6,550 nucleotides of DNA from assembly GCA_016789205.1 (NCBI GenBank), contig JAEURF010000096.1, positions 1-6,550 of the forward strand. The letters are read 5' to 3'. Within the stretch, counting starts at the first letter, position 1, and each line of letters starts with the position of its first letter. Of this stretch, positions 1 to 5,891 are shown piece after piece. The translations under genes were made by a program, and so were the position numbers. The stretch is from Anaerolineales bacterium (GTDB taxonomy: Bacteria > Chloroflexota > Anaerolineae > Anaerolineales > Villigracilaceae). Under the pieces are notes generated by a model. That model was given only the letters and a program-made list of their open reading frames with translations, had not been told where the DNA came from and did not search any database.

Positions 1-473
1 AATGCAGAGCAAATATCTTGCAGATGTGGAACCCAAGCGGGTGTATAAAGTTTGATGACGAGTGTTTGTGCATAACGGTCTATGACCAAACCCGGCAAGC
101 CATCATTTTCTCCGTGAACGAGTCTGTATCCATTTGTATTTTTATTGTTCAATGGCTTTCTCAAGTTAATAGCTGTTTTTATTTTTTCTTGAAACCAATT
201 TGAATCAATGGTTGCAGGTTTTCCTTTTTGCAAAATGCGCACACGAATTGGGGATGTGGGATCATATAAACCGATAGCGAGAAATTTTCTTTTTGAATCA
301 AAAATCACAGCCAACTCACCAGGCACATCGCGATGACTTTGCTCAATAATGGATTGGTCAAAAACCCAAGGATGCCCTTGCCGAATAATTTTTTCTGCTT
401 CAGCAGAAACGCGCAAGGCAATCCGTTGCGCAGATGGTTTTGGAAGATTGGAAAGTGCTTCATGAAATTGCAT
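1..473 (-). CDS. rlmI: RlmI-family 23S rRNA (cytosine-C5)-methyltransferase, N-terminal part
   Basis: Partial gene, cut by the left window edge; the first 157 residues are visible of a family usually near 390-400. The family methylates a cytosine of 23S rRNA (C1962 in E. coli) using S-adenosylmethionine. Residues about 17-85 look like the N-terminal PUA RNA-binding domain, with the family's HPWVF motif at 34-38. Residues 116-134 carry the hallmark YRLVHGENDGLPGLVIDRY, which matches the YRLIAGESDGLPGITIDRF region of E. coli RlmI. The methyltransferase fold with the SAM site and catalytic cysteine lies outside the window, so activity cannot be judged. The ATG at 471-473 is the first ATG in frame; the only nearby alternative is a TTG three codons upstream. 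No Shine-Dalgarno is visible, unlike the other genes here. A hairpin lies only 23 bases upstream (497-527). Assignment to this family is solid; the exact target base is inferred. Confidence 0.87.
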   Translation of the reverse strand, partial: MQFHEALSNLPKPSAQRIALRVSAEAEKIIRQGHPWVFDQSIIEQSHRDVPGELAVIFDSKRKFLAIGLYDPTSPIRVRILQKGKPATIDSNWFQEKIKTAINLRKPLNNKNTNGYRLVHGENDGLPGLVIDRYAQTLVIKLYTPAWVPHLQDICSA

Positions 474-496
474 AGTAGACAATCGTACTATAAAAT

Positions 497-527
497 AACA
501 AGCCGCATCAAAAAGATGTGGCTTGTT
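497..527 (-). terminator. inverted repeat, probable intrinsic terminator of the amidohydrolase gene
   Basis: Arms at 497-509 and 515-527 (13 positions) enclose a five-base loop. One position is G·U if transcribed as plus strand and A·C as minus strand. Read on the minus strand, the hairpin ends in CGGCTTGTT and is followed by ATTTTATAG. That is nearly the same 3' arm and T-rich tail as the sdhB terminator at 4988-5025 (CGGCTTGTTTTATTTTT), which supports a terminator role for leftward transcripts. There is no gene on the plus strand for it to serve. Its nearness to the methyltransferase ATG means that gene needs a promoter inside or just after the hairpin. Confidence 0.6.
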
Positions 528-561
528 TGAAAATTTATATATTAGACCTCTTGCAAAAGTA

Positions 562-630
562 TTTTTAGCCACGAATTACGCGGATTTTCACGGATTTTTT
601 TAGTGTAATCTGTGAATCTGTGGCAAAAAA
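562..630. repeat. imperfect palindrome of CACGAATT/CACGGATT-type units
   Basis: The left arm (568-596) holds three related 8-10 base units, CACGAATT, ACGCGGATT and TTCACGGATT. The right arm (603-624) holds their inverted counterparts, GTGTAATC TGTGAATC TGTGGC, with a period of 8. The arms start and end with the complementary GCCAC and GTGGC and are flanked by T and A runs. It sits in the 166-base gap between the amidohydrolase stop codon and the methyltransferase start. From memory it resembles a class of dispersed intergenic repeats seen in several environmental bacteria; copy number in this genome cannot be seen here. Confidence 0.6.
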
Positions 631-639
631 TTGCCGTTT

Positions 640-1872
640 TCATGTTGAAATAATTTTTTCCATTTTAGTTTTATCAATTAGTTTTCCATGACTAATTACA
701 TATTCAGGTGCGGCATGTTCTCGTAAGGCTTCAATCACATTCGGTGCATTCAAGACAACTAAATTTGCAGGTGCATCAATCTTCACTGCATGATTTTTTA
801 TATTCATTGCACGTGCGGGTTTTTTTGTAATCATGTCATACAAAGTTTCAATTTCACGCGCAGTCGTCATCCATAACATGTGTGAAGCGAGAAAGGCAAC
901 TTCAAGCATATTGTTTCTGCCAAACGGATAATATGCATCCGAAATATCATCTTGCCCCAAAGTCACATTCACACCTTCGGCTAACAATTCTTTCACGCGT
1001 GCATGAAGCGGTCCTGTGTGCGGGTCAGTGACAACTGCCATATCTGCTTTTTTTAACAACGCGGCAACTTTTTGAAAATAGGGTTGCGGATATAACTCCA
1101 TTGCACGCGCATGATGCGCCAATGCACGTCCATGCCAATTTCGTTTGATAGTTTCAATCGCCATTGCTTCTAACGACCGCAAACCTGCATCACCCGCGTC
1201 ATCCACTAACATCGAGACATCTTTTTTAAATTCCACCGCTAAATCAAAAATCTCTGTGATGTGAGATTGAATATCTGCATCTGTAAATTCAATCCATGGG
1301 ATTCCACCAACAACATCCGCTCCCATTTGCATAGACTGACGCATGAGTTCACTTGCTCCCGCTTCTCTCGCCAACCCATCTTGAGCAAACGCGCAGACTT
1401 GAACATTCACAATGTCTTTGAATTCTTCGCGTGCTTTAATCAACGCTTTCATGCCTTCAAGTTTTGCTTTTGAGTCAACATCTGCAAACGCGCGGATGTG
1501 TAAATTGCCATATATCGCCGCTTGTGCTAATGCCTTGCGAACGTTCTTGATAATCCATGCTTCATCATATTTTTCTTTGACCAACGCCGCCAATTCAATC
1601 GTAGTCATAGACTTTCCCATATCCGCGGCGTGATAACCTGTCAATGTTTCATCATCCATCATTTCACGCGTATAGACTTTACACAAATGCAGATGTGGAT
1701 TTACAAACGATTCGGTTACTAAATTTGCCTTTGCATCAATCGTGATTTCAGAGTCTTCTTTTATATTTTCTTCTATCTTTGTAATCTTCCCCCCTTTAAT
1801 TCCAATGTCGAATAGTTTTGTTTGTCCCCGAAGTTTTGCTTGCTTAATCAAAATATCAAAATGATTGGTCAT
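640..1872 (-). CDS. cytosine-deaminase-like amidohydrolase with altered metal site
   Basis: Predicted cytosolic 410-residue hydrolase of the amidohydrolase superfamily, closest by motif order to cytosine deaminase CodA. Seen: HxH metal pair H60/H62 (NPHLHL), the CAFAQDG segment with Q164 (CodA Q156), DVVGGIPWIEF at 186-196 (CodA DVVGAIPHFEF), H254 in LAHHARAM (CodA H246) and D308 in LGQDDISDAYYPFG (CodA D313). Without gaps back from H254, CodA metal ligand H214 falls on L222 and catalytic E217 on D225, in the segment VSMLVDDAGD. About 13 residues of the CodA region before the last strand are also missing. The substrate is therefore uncertain: a different cyclic amide or amine, or a changed metal site, is possible. 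The start is set by GGAG eight bases before the ATG. It lies behind a terminator and a TATAAT box, so it is probably a separate transcript; no pyrimidine genes are adjacent. Confidence 0.88.
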   Translation of the reverse strand: MTNHFDILIKQAKLRGQTKLFDIGIKGGKITKIEENIKEDSEITIDAKANLVTESFVNPHLHLCKVYTREMMDDETLTGYHAADMGKSMTTIELAALVKEKYDEAWIIKNVRKALAQAAIYGNLHIRAFADVDSKAKLEGMKALIKAREEFKDIVNVQVCAFAQDGLAREAGASELMRQSMQMGADVVGGIPWIEFTDADIQSHITEIFDLAVEFKKDVSMLVDDAGDAGLRSLEAMAIETIKRNWHGRALAHHARAMELYPQPYFQKVAALLKKADMAVVTDPHTGPLHARVKELLAEGVNVTLGQDDISDAYYPFGRNNMLEVAFLASHMLWMTTAREIETLYDMITKKPARAMNIKNHAVKIDAPANLVVLNAPNVIEALREHAAPEYVISHGKLIDKTKMEKIIST

Positions 1873-1880
1873 ATTGAAAT

Positions 1881-1884
1881 CTCC
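1881..1884 (-). promoter_or_regulatory. ribosome binding site of the amidohydrolase
   Basis: GGAG on the minus strand, eight bases before the ATG at 1872. It supports that ATG as the true start; no other start with such a site is near. Confidence 0.75.
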
Positions 1885-1890
1885 AAAGAA

Positions 1891-1896
1891 ATTATA
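1891..1896 (-). promoter_or_regulatory. possible -10 box of the amidohydrolase promoter
   Basis: A perfect TATAAT on the minus strand, just after the terminator hairpin and 18 bases before the ATG. The best -35 candidate is ATGACA at 1912-1917, but its 15-base spacing is short and it lies in the hairpin stem. A start about seven bases downstream would put the Shine-Dalgarno at the very 5' end of the message, so the site is tentative. Confidence 0.3.
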
Positions 1897-1901
1897 GTCT
1901 T

Positions 1902-1940
1902 AAATAAAATGTGTCATCTTTTAGATGACACATTTTATTT
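1902..1940 (-). terminator. perfect 17-bp hairpin terminator after the PhzF-family gene
   Basis: Arms 1902-1918 and 1924-1940 are perfectly complementary over 17 bp with a five-base loop. The outer stem is A/T-rich, so read leftwards the GATGACACA arm runs into TTTTATTT, giving an intrinsic terminator. It would also work in the opposite direction. The stem covers two of the three bases of the PhzF-family stop codon (1939-1941), so there is essentially no 3' untranslated spacer. Confidence 0.85.
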
Positions 1941-2769
1941 ATTCACTGATATGCCTCACTTCACCACTGACCTCAACGCTTTCACCTTTTGTTGATGTAA
2001 ATTTCACATTTAATCGTGAAGGCATACCCATATCTTCACCTTGTAAAATGGTGAATTCATTTTTGCCATTCCAATTAATATCTCGCAGATAACCTGCAAG
2101 TGCCGCGGCGGCGGCTCCAGTGGCTGGGTCTTCATAGACTCCGCCGGAAGCAAAGGCATTGCGTGAATGAAAAACAGAATCGGATTCATTCCACAACAAA
2201 TCAATGGTGATGACTGCCTGTTCTGCCATCAGAGATTTGACCAAGTCAAATTCATATTTCATATTAGCTAAAGTTTTACGATTTTTCAAAACCATAATCA
2301 AAAACTTTGCGCCTGCACCTGCATAAGCAAATTTGACTGGAAATGCGGGATTCAAATCTTCATTGCTTAATCCAAACCCTGCCAGAATCTTTTCTACATA
2401 TTCTTTCGGCGCATCTTCTGATTTGGTCGGTGGAGATTGCAACGTGGCTTTCATCCCTTTTTCTGCACGCACACTGATTTCGCTATCGTTCAAAAAAAGT
2501 TTATAAGTATTTTCGCCAAAGCGTTCACCCAATGCGGCGCCTAACGCAATCGTAGCATGACCACAAAATGGGACTTCTAACTCTGGTGCAAAATAACGCA
2601 CACGCCAGCCATCATTTTGCTTAACCAAAAACGCGGTTTCAGAATAACCAACTTCTTTGGCAATGCGCATCATTTCTTCGGCAGTTGGCATTTCATCATA
2701 AAACGCTACGCCTGCTGGGTTGCCGCCTTGTCCATTACTTGAAAAGGCGGCGAGTTTTAATACATTCAT
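1939..2769 (-). CDS. PhzF family epimerase/isomerase-like protein
   Basis: 276 residues, the normal length for the PhzF family, which has the two-lobed diaminopimelate-epimerase fold and acts in the cytosol. Family motifs seen in order: GGNPAGV at 15-21, SETAFL with the likely catalytic E44 at 43-48 (E45 of Pseudomonas PhzF), VPFCGHATIA at 66-75 with H71, EDPATGAAA at 213-221 with D214, and QGEDMGMPS at 243-251. The serine after the glycine of PATGS in Pseudomonas PhzF is alanine here, as in many family members. True PhzF isomerises a phenazine precursor, but no other phenazine genes are near. Most stand-alone homologues have no known substrate, so only the family can be named. The start has AGGAG five bases upstream. 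It lies 47 bases after the diguanylate cyclase gene, probably in one transcript, and ends in a strong hairpin. Confidence 0.93.
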   Translation of the reverse strand: MNVLKLAAFSSNGQGGNPAGVAFYDEMPTAEEMMRIAKEVGYSETAFLVKQNDGWRVRYFAPELEVPFCGHATIALGAALGERFGENTYKLFLNDSEISVRAEKGMKATLQSPPTKSEDAPKEYVEKILAGFGLSNEDLNPAFPVKFAYAGAGAKFLIMVLKNRKTLANMKYEFDLVKSLMAEQAVITIDLLWNESDSVFHSRNAFASGGVYEDPATGAAAAALAGYLRDINWNGKNEFTILQGEDMGMPSRLNVKFTSTKGESVEVSGEVRHISE

Positions 2770-2774
2770 TTTTG

Positions 2775-2779
2775 CTCCT
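2775..2779 (-). promoter_or_regulatory. ribosome binding site of the PhzF-family gene
   Basis: AGGAG on the minus strand with a five-base spacer to the ATG at 2769. Another ATG overlaps four bases downstream but is out of frame, so the site picks the in-frame first ATG. Confidence 0.75.
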
Positions 2780-2816
2780 GTGTTTTTTTCAACCTAAAGA
2801 TGTGTGTTGATTCATT

Positions 2817-4961
2817 TTAATTACGAATTTCCGTCGCTACTTCAACACGATTTCGTCCATTTTGTTTGGCTTGATATAAAGCCGTATCCGCAGAGCGGAT
2901 TAAGGCTTCCATCGTTTCACCATGCTGTGGATACATTCCAATTCCAAATGAGACTGTTATTTTTTCTTTTTGCCAATGAAGTTCTGAAATTCCTTCGCGT
3001 AATAATTCTGCACGTCTCAGCATTGTTTCTAAGGATACATCTGGCATGATTAATAAAAATTCTTCGCCACCGTAACGACAAGCAACATCTTCGGCGCGAA
3101 TATTGGTTTGTAAAAATTGACCCAGCTCACTTAAGAGTGAATCGCCTGCGAGGTGTCCAAATGAGTCATTGAAATTTTTGAAGTGGTCAATATCTAACAT
3201 GATGATTCCAAGTGAGTGACCATTGCGGACAGCACGGCTAATTTCTTGTTTCAATGTCTCTTCCATATAACGGCGGTTGAATAAACCAGTCAACGAATCA
3301 TGAATAGATTGTTGTTTTAACGTTTCTCGCAATTGGGAATTAGTAATAATCAATGCGGTTAAACTAGCAAATAAACCGCCAAATTGAATTTGTTCTTCAC
3401 TAAATTCGTAATTCGGTTTTTCACGCCCTAAAGCCAACACGCCAAGGCATTCATCCCCATTAAGAATTGGAATATCAATGACAGCATGACGTGGAAAACC
3501 TTGATTCTGTTTTCGTCTATGGGGCCAACTATCATAATCGCTCAACACCATTGTCTTTTTTGAGTCAAAGGCTTGCCATGTAAGTTTTGCATCATCTCTC
3601 CTTAATCGCTGACCTAATGCACTGGCTCGATTTTGAGTGACTGCCTTAAGAACCAATTCTTCGCCTTCTATCAGTGTAATTCCACCATACGTTGCATCTA
3701 AAAATTCGGAAGAAATTTCAACGATTCTTTTCAATAATTGTTCAAGATTATTTTGCTTTAATAAATCCAAAGTGATTTCATGCAACTCTGAAAGCATTTT
3801 GTTTTGACGAATATTTTTTTCTTCCGCCTCTTGACGGTGAAGCAATTCATTTTGTAACTGCTCGTTTGTTAAGTTCAAGTGGGCAGTCCGCTCAAAAATT
3901 CGTAGTTCCAACTCTGTATTCAATCGCAGTAATTCTGCTTCCGCTTGTTTACGTTGTGTAATATCAATAATGGTTGCCATGACAATTTTTTCATCATGTG
4001 TTTCGATAGGAACAAGCCCAATTTCTACTGGGAATTCATTCCCGTCTTTTCTTCGCGCATATAAGTCGCGTCCGACTCCCATCGGTCTGGTTCTTGGGTT
4101 TAGAAAAAATTCTTTATGATAAGCAGAATGTTCTTTTTTAAGACGGTCTGGTACCAATTCTTCAACGGAACGCCCAATCAGTTCATTACGGCTAGACTGA
4201 AAAATTTTCTCAACCTGTGAATTAACCAATGTAATTTCGCCTTTTGAACTGCTTAAGATGATTCCATACGGTGCCGATTCAACAGCTAAATGAAATCTCT
4301 CTTCGGCATGTTTTCGTTTCGTAATATCGTTGGATAAGATAAATAATCCTTCTTCAACTGGCTGAACGCTTAACTCAAACCAGCCTTTTGTGCTATCAGG
4401 GAAGGTAAATTCATTTTCCATTACATGAGGCATACGTCTTTCCATGCAGTTTTTAAGAATTGCAAACAATTCCGTATTTTCAATTCCAGGATATACCTGC
4501 ATCATCGTACGCCCCAGTAGCTTTTCTCTTGTTTGATTGCCTTGTTTTGCAACAGCCTCATTCACATACAAATAACGCCAGTCATACCCAATAATTTGTG
4601 CGCCTTCAAACATTTGGTCTAATGCTTTTTGGTAACGTAAGTGACTTGCTTGTAGGTTCTCTTCACTATTAAGGAAGTTTAAGCTAATCAACCCTATCGC
4701 CCAAAAAGCAATAATGGCAAAGGCGCGGTTTACTATTGATTTCCATTCTTCTACACTTTGAGATGACAAGAAAAAACCAGTAACGGTTAAAACGGTGCAT
4801 AAAATCATAACAATAATGACAACTCTTTTGTTGCGTGACCATAAACTCACAAAAACAACAATGACGTACAAAGTAGGTAATGCTATATTTTGCGGCGTGA
4901 GTAAGTCGCCGATAAAAACAAGCAAGCATAATAGCCCTGTTAATAAAATAGAGGTTCGCAT
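2817..4961 (-). CDS. membrane-anchored PAS-PAS-GAF-GGDEF diguanylate cyclase
   Basis: 714-residue sensor predicted to make cyclic di-GMP from two GTP at the inner membrane. Four hydrophobic segments (about 4-20, 26-41, 47-66, 80-98) precede two PAS domains (about 105-215, ending DITKRK, and 219-338, ending DITQRK), a charged coiled coil (about 336-392), a GAF domain (about 393-545) and a GGDEF domain (about 550-706). The cyclase looks active: GGEEF at 631-635, LDIDHFKNFND at 589-599 with D590, and DSLTGLFNRR at 555-564. The product-inhibition site RAED (622-625) has the same spacing to GGEEF as in PleD. The GAF domain shows no obvious chromophore cysteine; no ligand can be named. Start: the ATG at 4961 is preferred over an in-frame TTG at 5000, because that TTG lies in the 3' arm of the sdhB terminator. 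No clear Shine-Dalgarno is seen. The PhzF-family gene follows after 47 bases. Confidence 0.95.
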   Translation of the reverse strand: MRTSILLTGLLCLLVFIGDLLTPQNIALPTLYVIVVFVSLWSRNKRVVIIVMILCTVLTVTGFFLSSQSVEEWKSIVNRAFAIIAFWAIGLISLNFLNSEENLQASHLRYQKALDQMFEGAQIIGYDWRYLYVNEAVAKQGNQTREKLLGRTMMQVYPGIENTELFAILKNCMERRMPHVMENEFTFPDSTKGWFELSVQPVEEGLFILSNDITKRKHAEERFHLAVESAPYGIILSSSKGEITLVNSQVEKIFQSSRNELIGRSVEELVPDRLKKEHSAYHKEFFLNPRTRPMGVGRDLYARRKDGNEFPVEIGLVPIETHDEKIVMATIIDITQRKQAEAELLRLNTELELRIFERTAHLNLTNEQLQNELLHRQEAEEKNIRQNKMLSELHEITLDLLKQNNLEQLLKRIVEISSEFLDATYGGITLIEGEELVLKAVTQNRASALGQRLRRDDAKLTWQAFDSKKTMVLSDYDSWPHRRKQNQGFPRHAVIDIPILNGDECLGVLALGREKPNYEFSEEQIQFGGLFASLTALIITNSQLRETLKQQSIHDSLTGLFNRRYMEETLKQEISRAVRNGHSLGIIMLDIDHFKNFNDSFGHLAGDSLLSELGQFLQTNIRAEDVACRYGGEEFLLIMPDVSLETMLRRAELLREGISELHWQKEKITVSFGIGMYPQHGETMEALIRSADTALYQAKQNGRNRVEVATEIRN

Positions 4962-4987
4962 TTTATTTATAAACTTATTTCCATTGT

Positions 4988-5025
4988 AAAAATAAAACAA
5001 GCCGTACCCCTAATGGATACGGCTT
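4988..5025 (-). terminator. intrinsic terminator of the sdhAB unit
   Basis: On the minus strand an 8-bp stem (AAGCCGTA/TACGGCTT, 5018-5025 with 4999-5006), a one-base bulge at 5017 and two more C-G pairs enclose a six-base loop. A tail of TTTTATTTTT follows. It lies about 40 bases after the sdhB stop codon and separates that unit from the diguanylate cyclase gene. Confidence 0.85.
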
Positions 5026-5057
5026 CTAATTTCTAATCTAATCTCTAATTATCTAGT
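5025..5057. repeat. short-period TCTAAT/ATTAGA repeat tract
   Basis: TCTAAT occurs at 5025, 5032, 5037 and 5044, with a TCTAGT at 5052, at spacings of 7, 5, 7 and 8 bases. Read in the direction of transcription this gives ATTAGA-rich 3' untranslated RNA between the sdhB stop codon and its terminator. It is a degenerate low-complexity tract with no obvious function. Confidence 0.6.
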
Positions 5058-5066
5058 CTCTATCTT

Positions 5067-5774
5067 TCAATCAATCTTTCCCGTTACCATTGCCATTTTC
5101 AACTCACCAATCGCCTTTGTGATTTGAATATCTCTTGGGCAAGCCTCTGTACAGTTATATGCTGTATGACACCGCGCCGTGCCATTCGTTTCACTCAACA
5201 CATGTAAACGTTGTTCTGCACCTTCATCACGGCTATCAAAAATAAAACGATGTGCAGTGACCAAAGCCGCAGGACCATAATACTCGTCACTTGCCCAGAA
5301 CGATGGACAAGACGTTGTACAAGCCGCGCACAAAATACATTTTGTAGATTCATCAAAGCGTGCGCGTTGTTCTGGAGATTGCAAACGTTCTTTGCCATCT
5401 GCTGGCAATGGGTTGTCATTAATTAAATAGGGAAGCATCTTCTTGTAATTATCGAAGAATGGATTCATATCCACAATTAAATCTTTGGCAACTTTCAAAC
5501 CCATAATTGGTTCAACGGTGATATTCGCACCCACATCACGAATCAAGGTTTTACAAGCCAACATGTTACGTCCATTGATTCGCATTGCATCCGAACCGCA
5601 AACACCATGAGCACATGAACGGCGGAAAGACAATGTGCCATCTTTATGTCCCTTCACCAATTCAAGCACATCCAACACACGGTCATTTTCATGCGCTTCA
5701 ACAGTGTAGGTTTCATAATGTCCGCGTTTATCTTTTTCAGGATTGTATCTAAAAATTTTGATTGTTACTTCCAT
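5067..5774 (-). CDS. sdhB: succinate dehydrogenase/fumarate reductase iron-sulfur subunit
   Basis: Complete 235-residue iron-sulfur subunit of complex II, passing electrons from the SdhA flavin towards quinone at the cytoplasmic membrane. All three cluster sites are present. For [2Fe-2S] these are C54, C59 and C74 in RRSCAHGVCGSD, with D62 at the position where E. coli SdhB also uses aspartate. For [4Fe-4S] they are C146, C149 and C152 (CILCAAC) plus C212. For [3Fe-4S] they are C156, C202 and C208 (SCPSFW, CHTAYNC). The length matches the short SdhB/FrdB type. The start has AGGAG five bases upstream. sdhA precedes it by 117 bases, unusually far for this pair because a palindromic repeat fills the gap; an intrinsic terminator follows. 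The direction of the reaction (succinate oxidation or fumarate reduction) cannot be told from sequence. No membrane-anchor gene is in the window. Confidence 0.97.
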   Translation of the reverse strand: MEVTIKIFRYNPEKDKRGHYETYTVEAHENDRVLDVLELVKGHKDGTLSFRRSCAHGVCGSDAMRINGRNMLACKTLIRDVGANITVEPIMGLKVAKDLIVDMNPFFDNYKKMLPYLINDNPLPADGKERLQSPEQRARFDESTKCILCAACTTSCPSFWASDEYYGPAALVTAHRFIFDSRDEGAEQRLHVLSETNGTARCHTAYNCTEACPRDIQITKAIGELKMAMVTGKID

Positions 5775-5779
5775 AAATT

Positions 5780-5784
5780 CTCCT
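5780..5784 (-). promoter_or_regulatory. ribosome binding site of sdhB, next to a palindrome
   Basis: AGGAG on the minus strand, five bases before the sdhB ATG. Only four bases separate it from the end of the palindromic repeat at 5789, so a folded repeat in the message would abut the ribosome landing site. Confidence 0.8.
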
Positions 5785-5788
5785 ATAT

Positions 5789-5885
5789 CGTCATTGCGAG
5801 GAGGCTACTCTTCCCGACGAAGCAATCTCCAACATAATGAGCGAGATTGCTTCGGACAAAGAACAAGAGCGTCCTCGCAATGACG
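5789..5885. repeat. nested palindromic intergenic repeat between sdhA and sdhB
   Basis: A 97-base element with two nested perfect inverted repeats. The outer arms CGTCATTGCGAGGA (5789-5802) and TCCTCGCAATGACG (5872-5885) pair over 14 bp. The inner arms CGAAGCAATCTC (5818-5829) and GAGATTGCTTCG (5843-5854) pair over 12 bp around a 13-base loop. A further CTCTT/AAGAG pairing (5808-5812, 5865-5869) is possible between them. The modules resemble, from memory, a widespread family of dispersed palindromes that begin CGTCATTGCGAG and contain GAAGCAATC, known from several unrelated bacteria. No open frame is inside and no clear target-site duplication flanks it. Confidence 0.85.
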
Positions 5886-5891
5886 GAATAA

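Noticed and set aside
18..530. Two plus-strand open frames of about 60 codons (18-203 and 333-530)
   Set aside because: They lie opposite or overlap the RlmI-type coding sequence, have no family motifs and no ribosome binding site.
1261..1633. Plus-strand open frames opposite the amidohydrolase
   Set aside because: They are shadows of a well-conserved minus-strand enzyme and resemble no known protein.
2770..2816. Promoter between the diguanylate cyclase and the PhzF-family gene
   Set aside because: No convincing -35/-10 pair is visible in the 47 bases; co-transcription is the simpler reading.
4962..5000. In-frame upstream extension of the diguanylate cyclase starting at a TTG (5000)
   Set aside because: The TTG lies in the 3' arm of the sdhB terminator and the added 13 residues are polar and unlike a membrane protein start; the ATG at 4961 opens directly into the first hydrophobic segment.
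5025..5066. CRISPR-like array from the repeated TCTAAT motif
   Set aside because: The units are six bases long with irregular 1-2 base gaps or overlaps and no spacers, so it is low-complexity DNA.
5195..5426. Open frames on both strands within sdhB
   Set aside because: The sdhB frame carries all the cysteine ligands here; the alternatives are cysteine-rich only because they mirror or shift that sequence.
5789..5885. Insertion sequence or MITE with target duplication
   Set aside because: There are inverted arms but no matching flanking direct repeat and no transposase; only the call of a palindromic repeat is supported.
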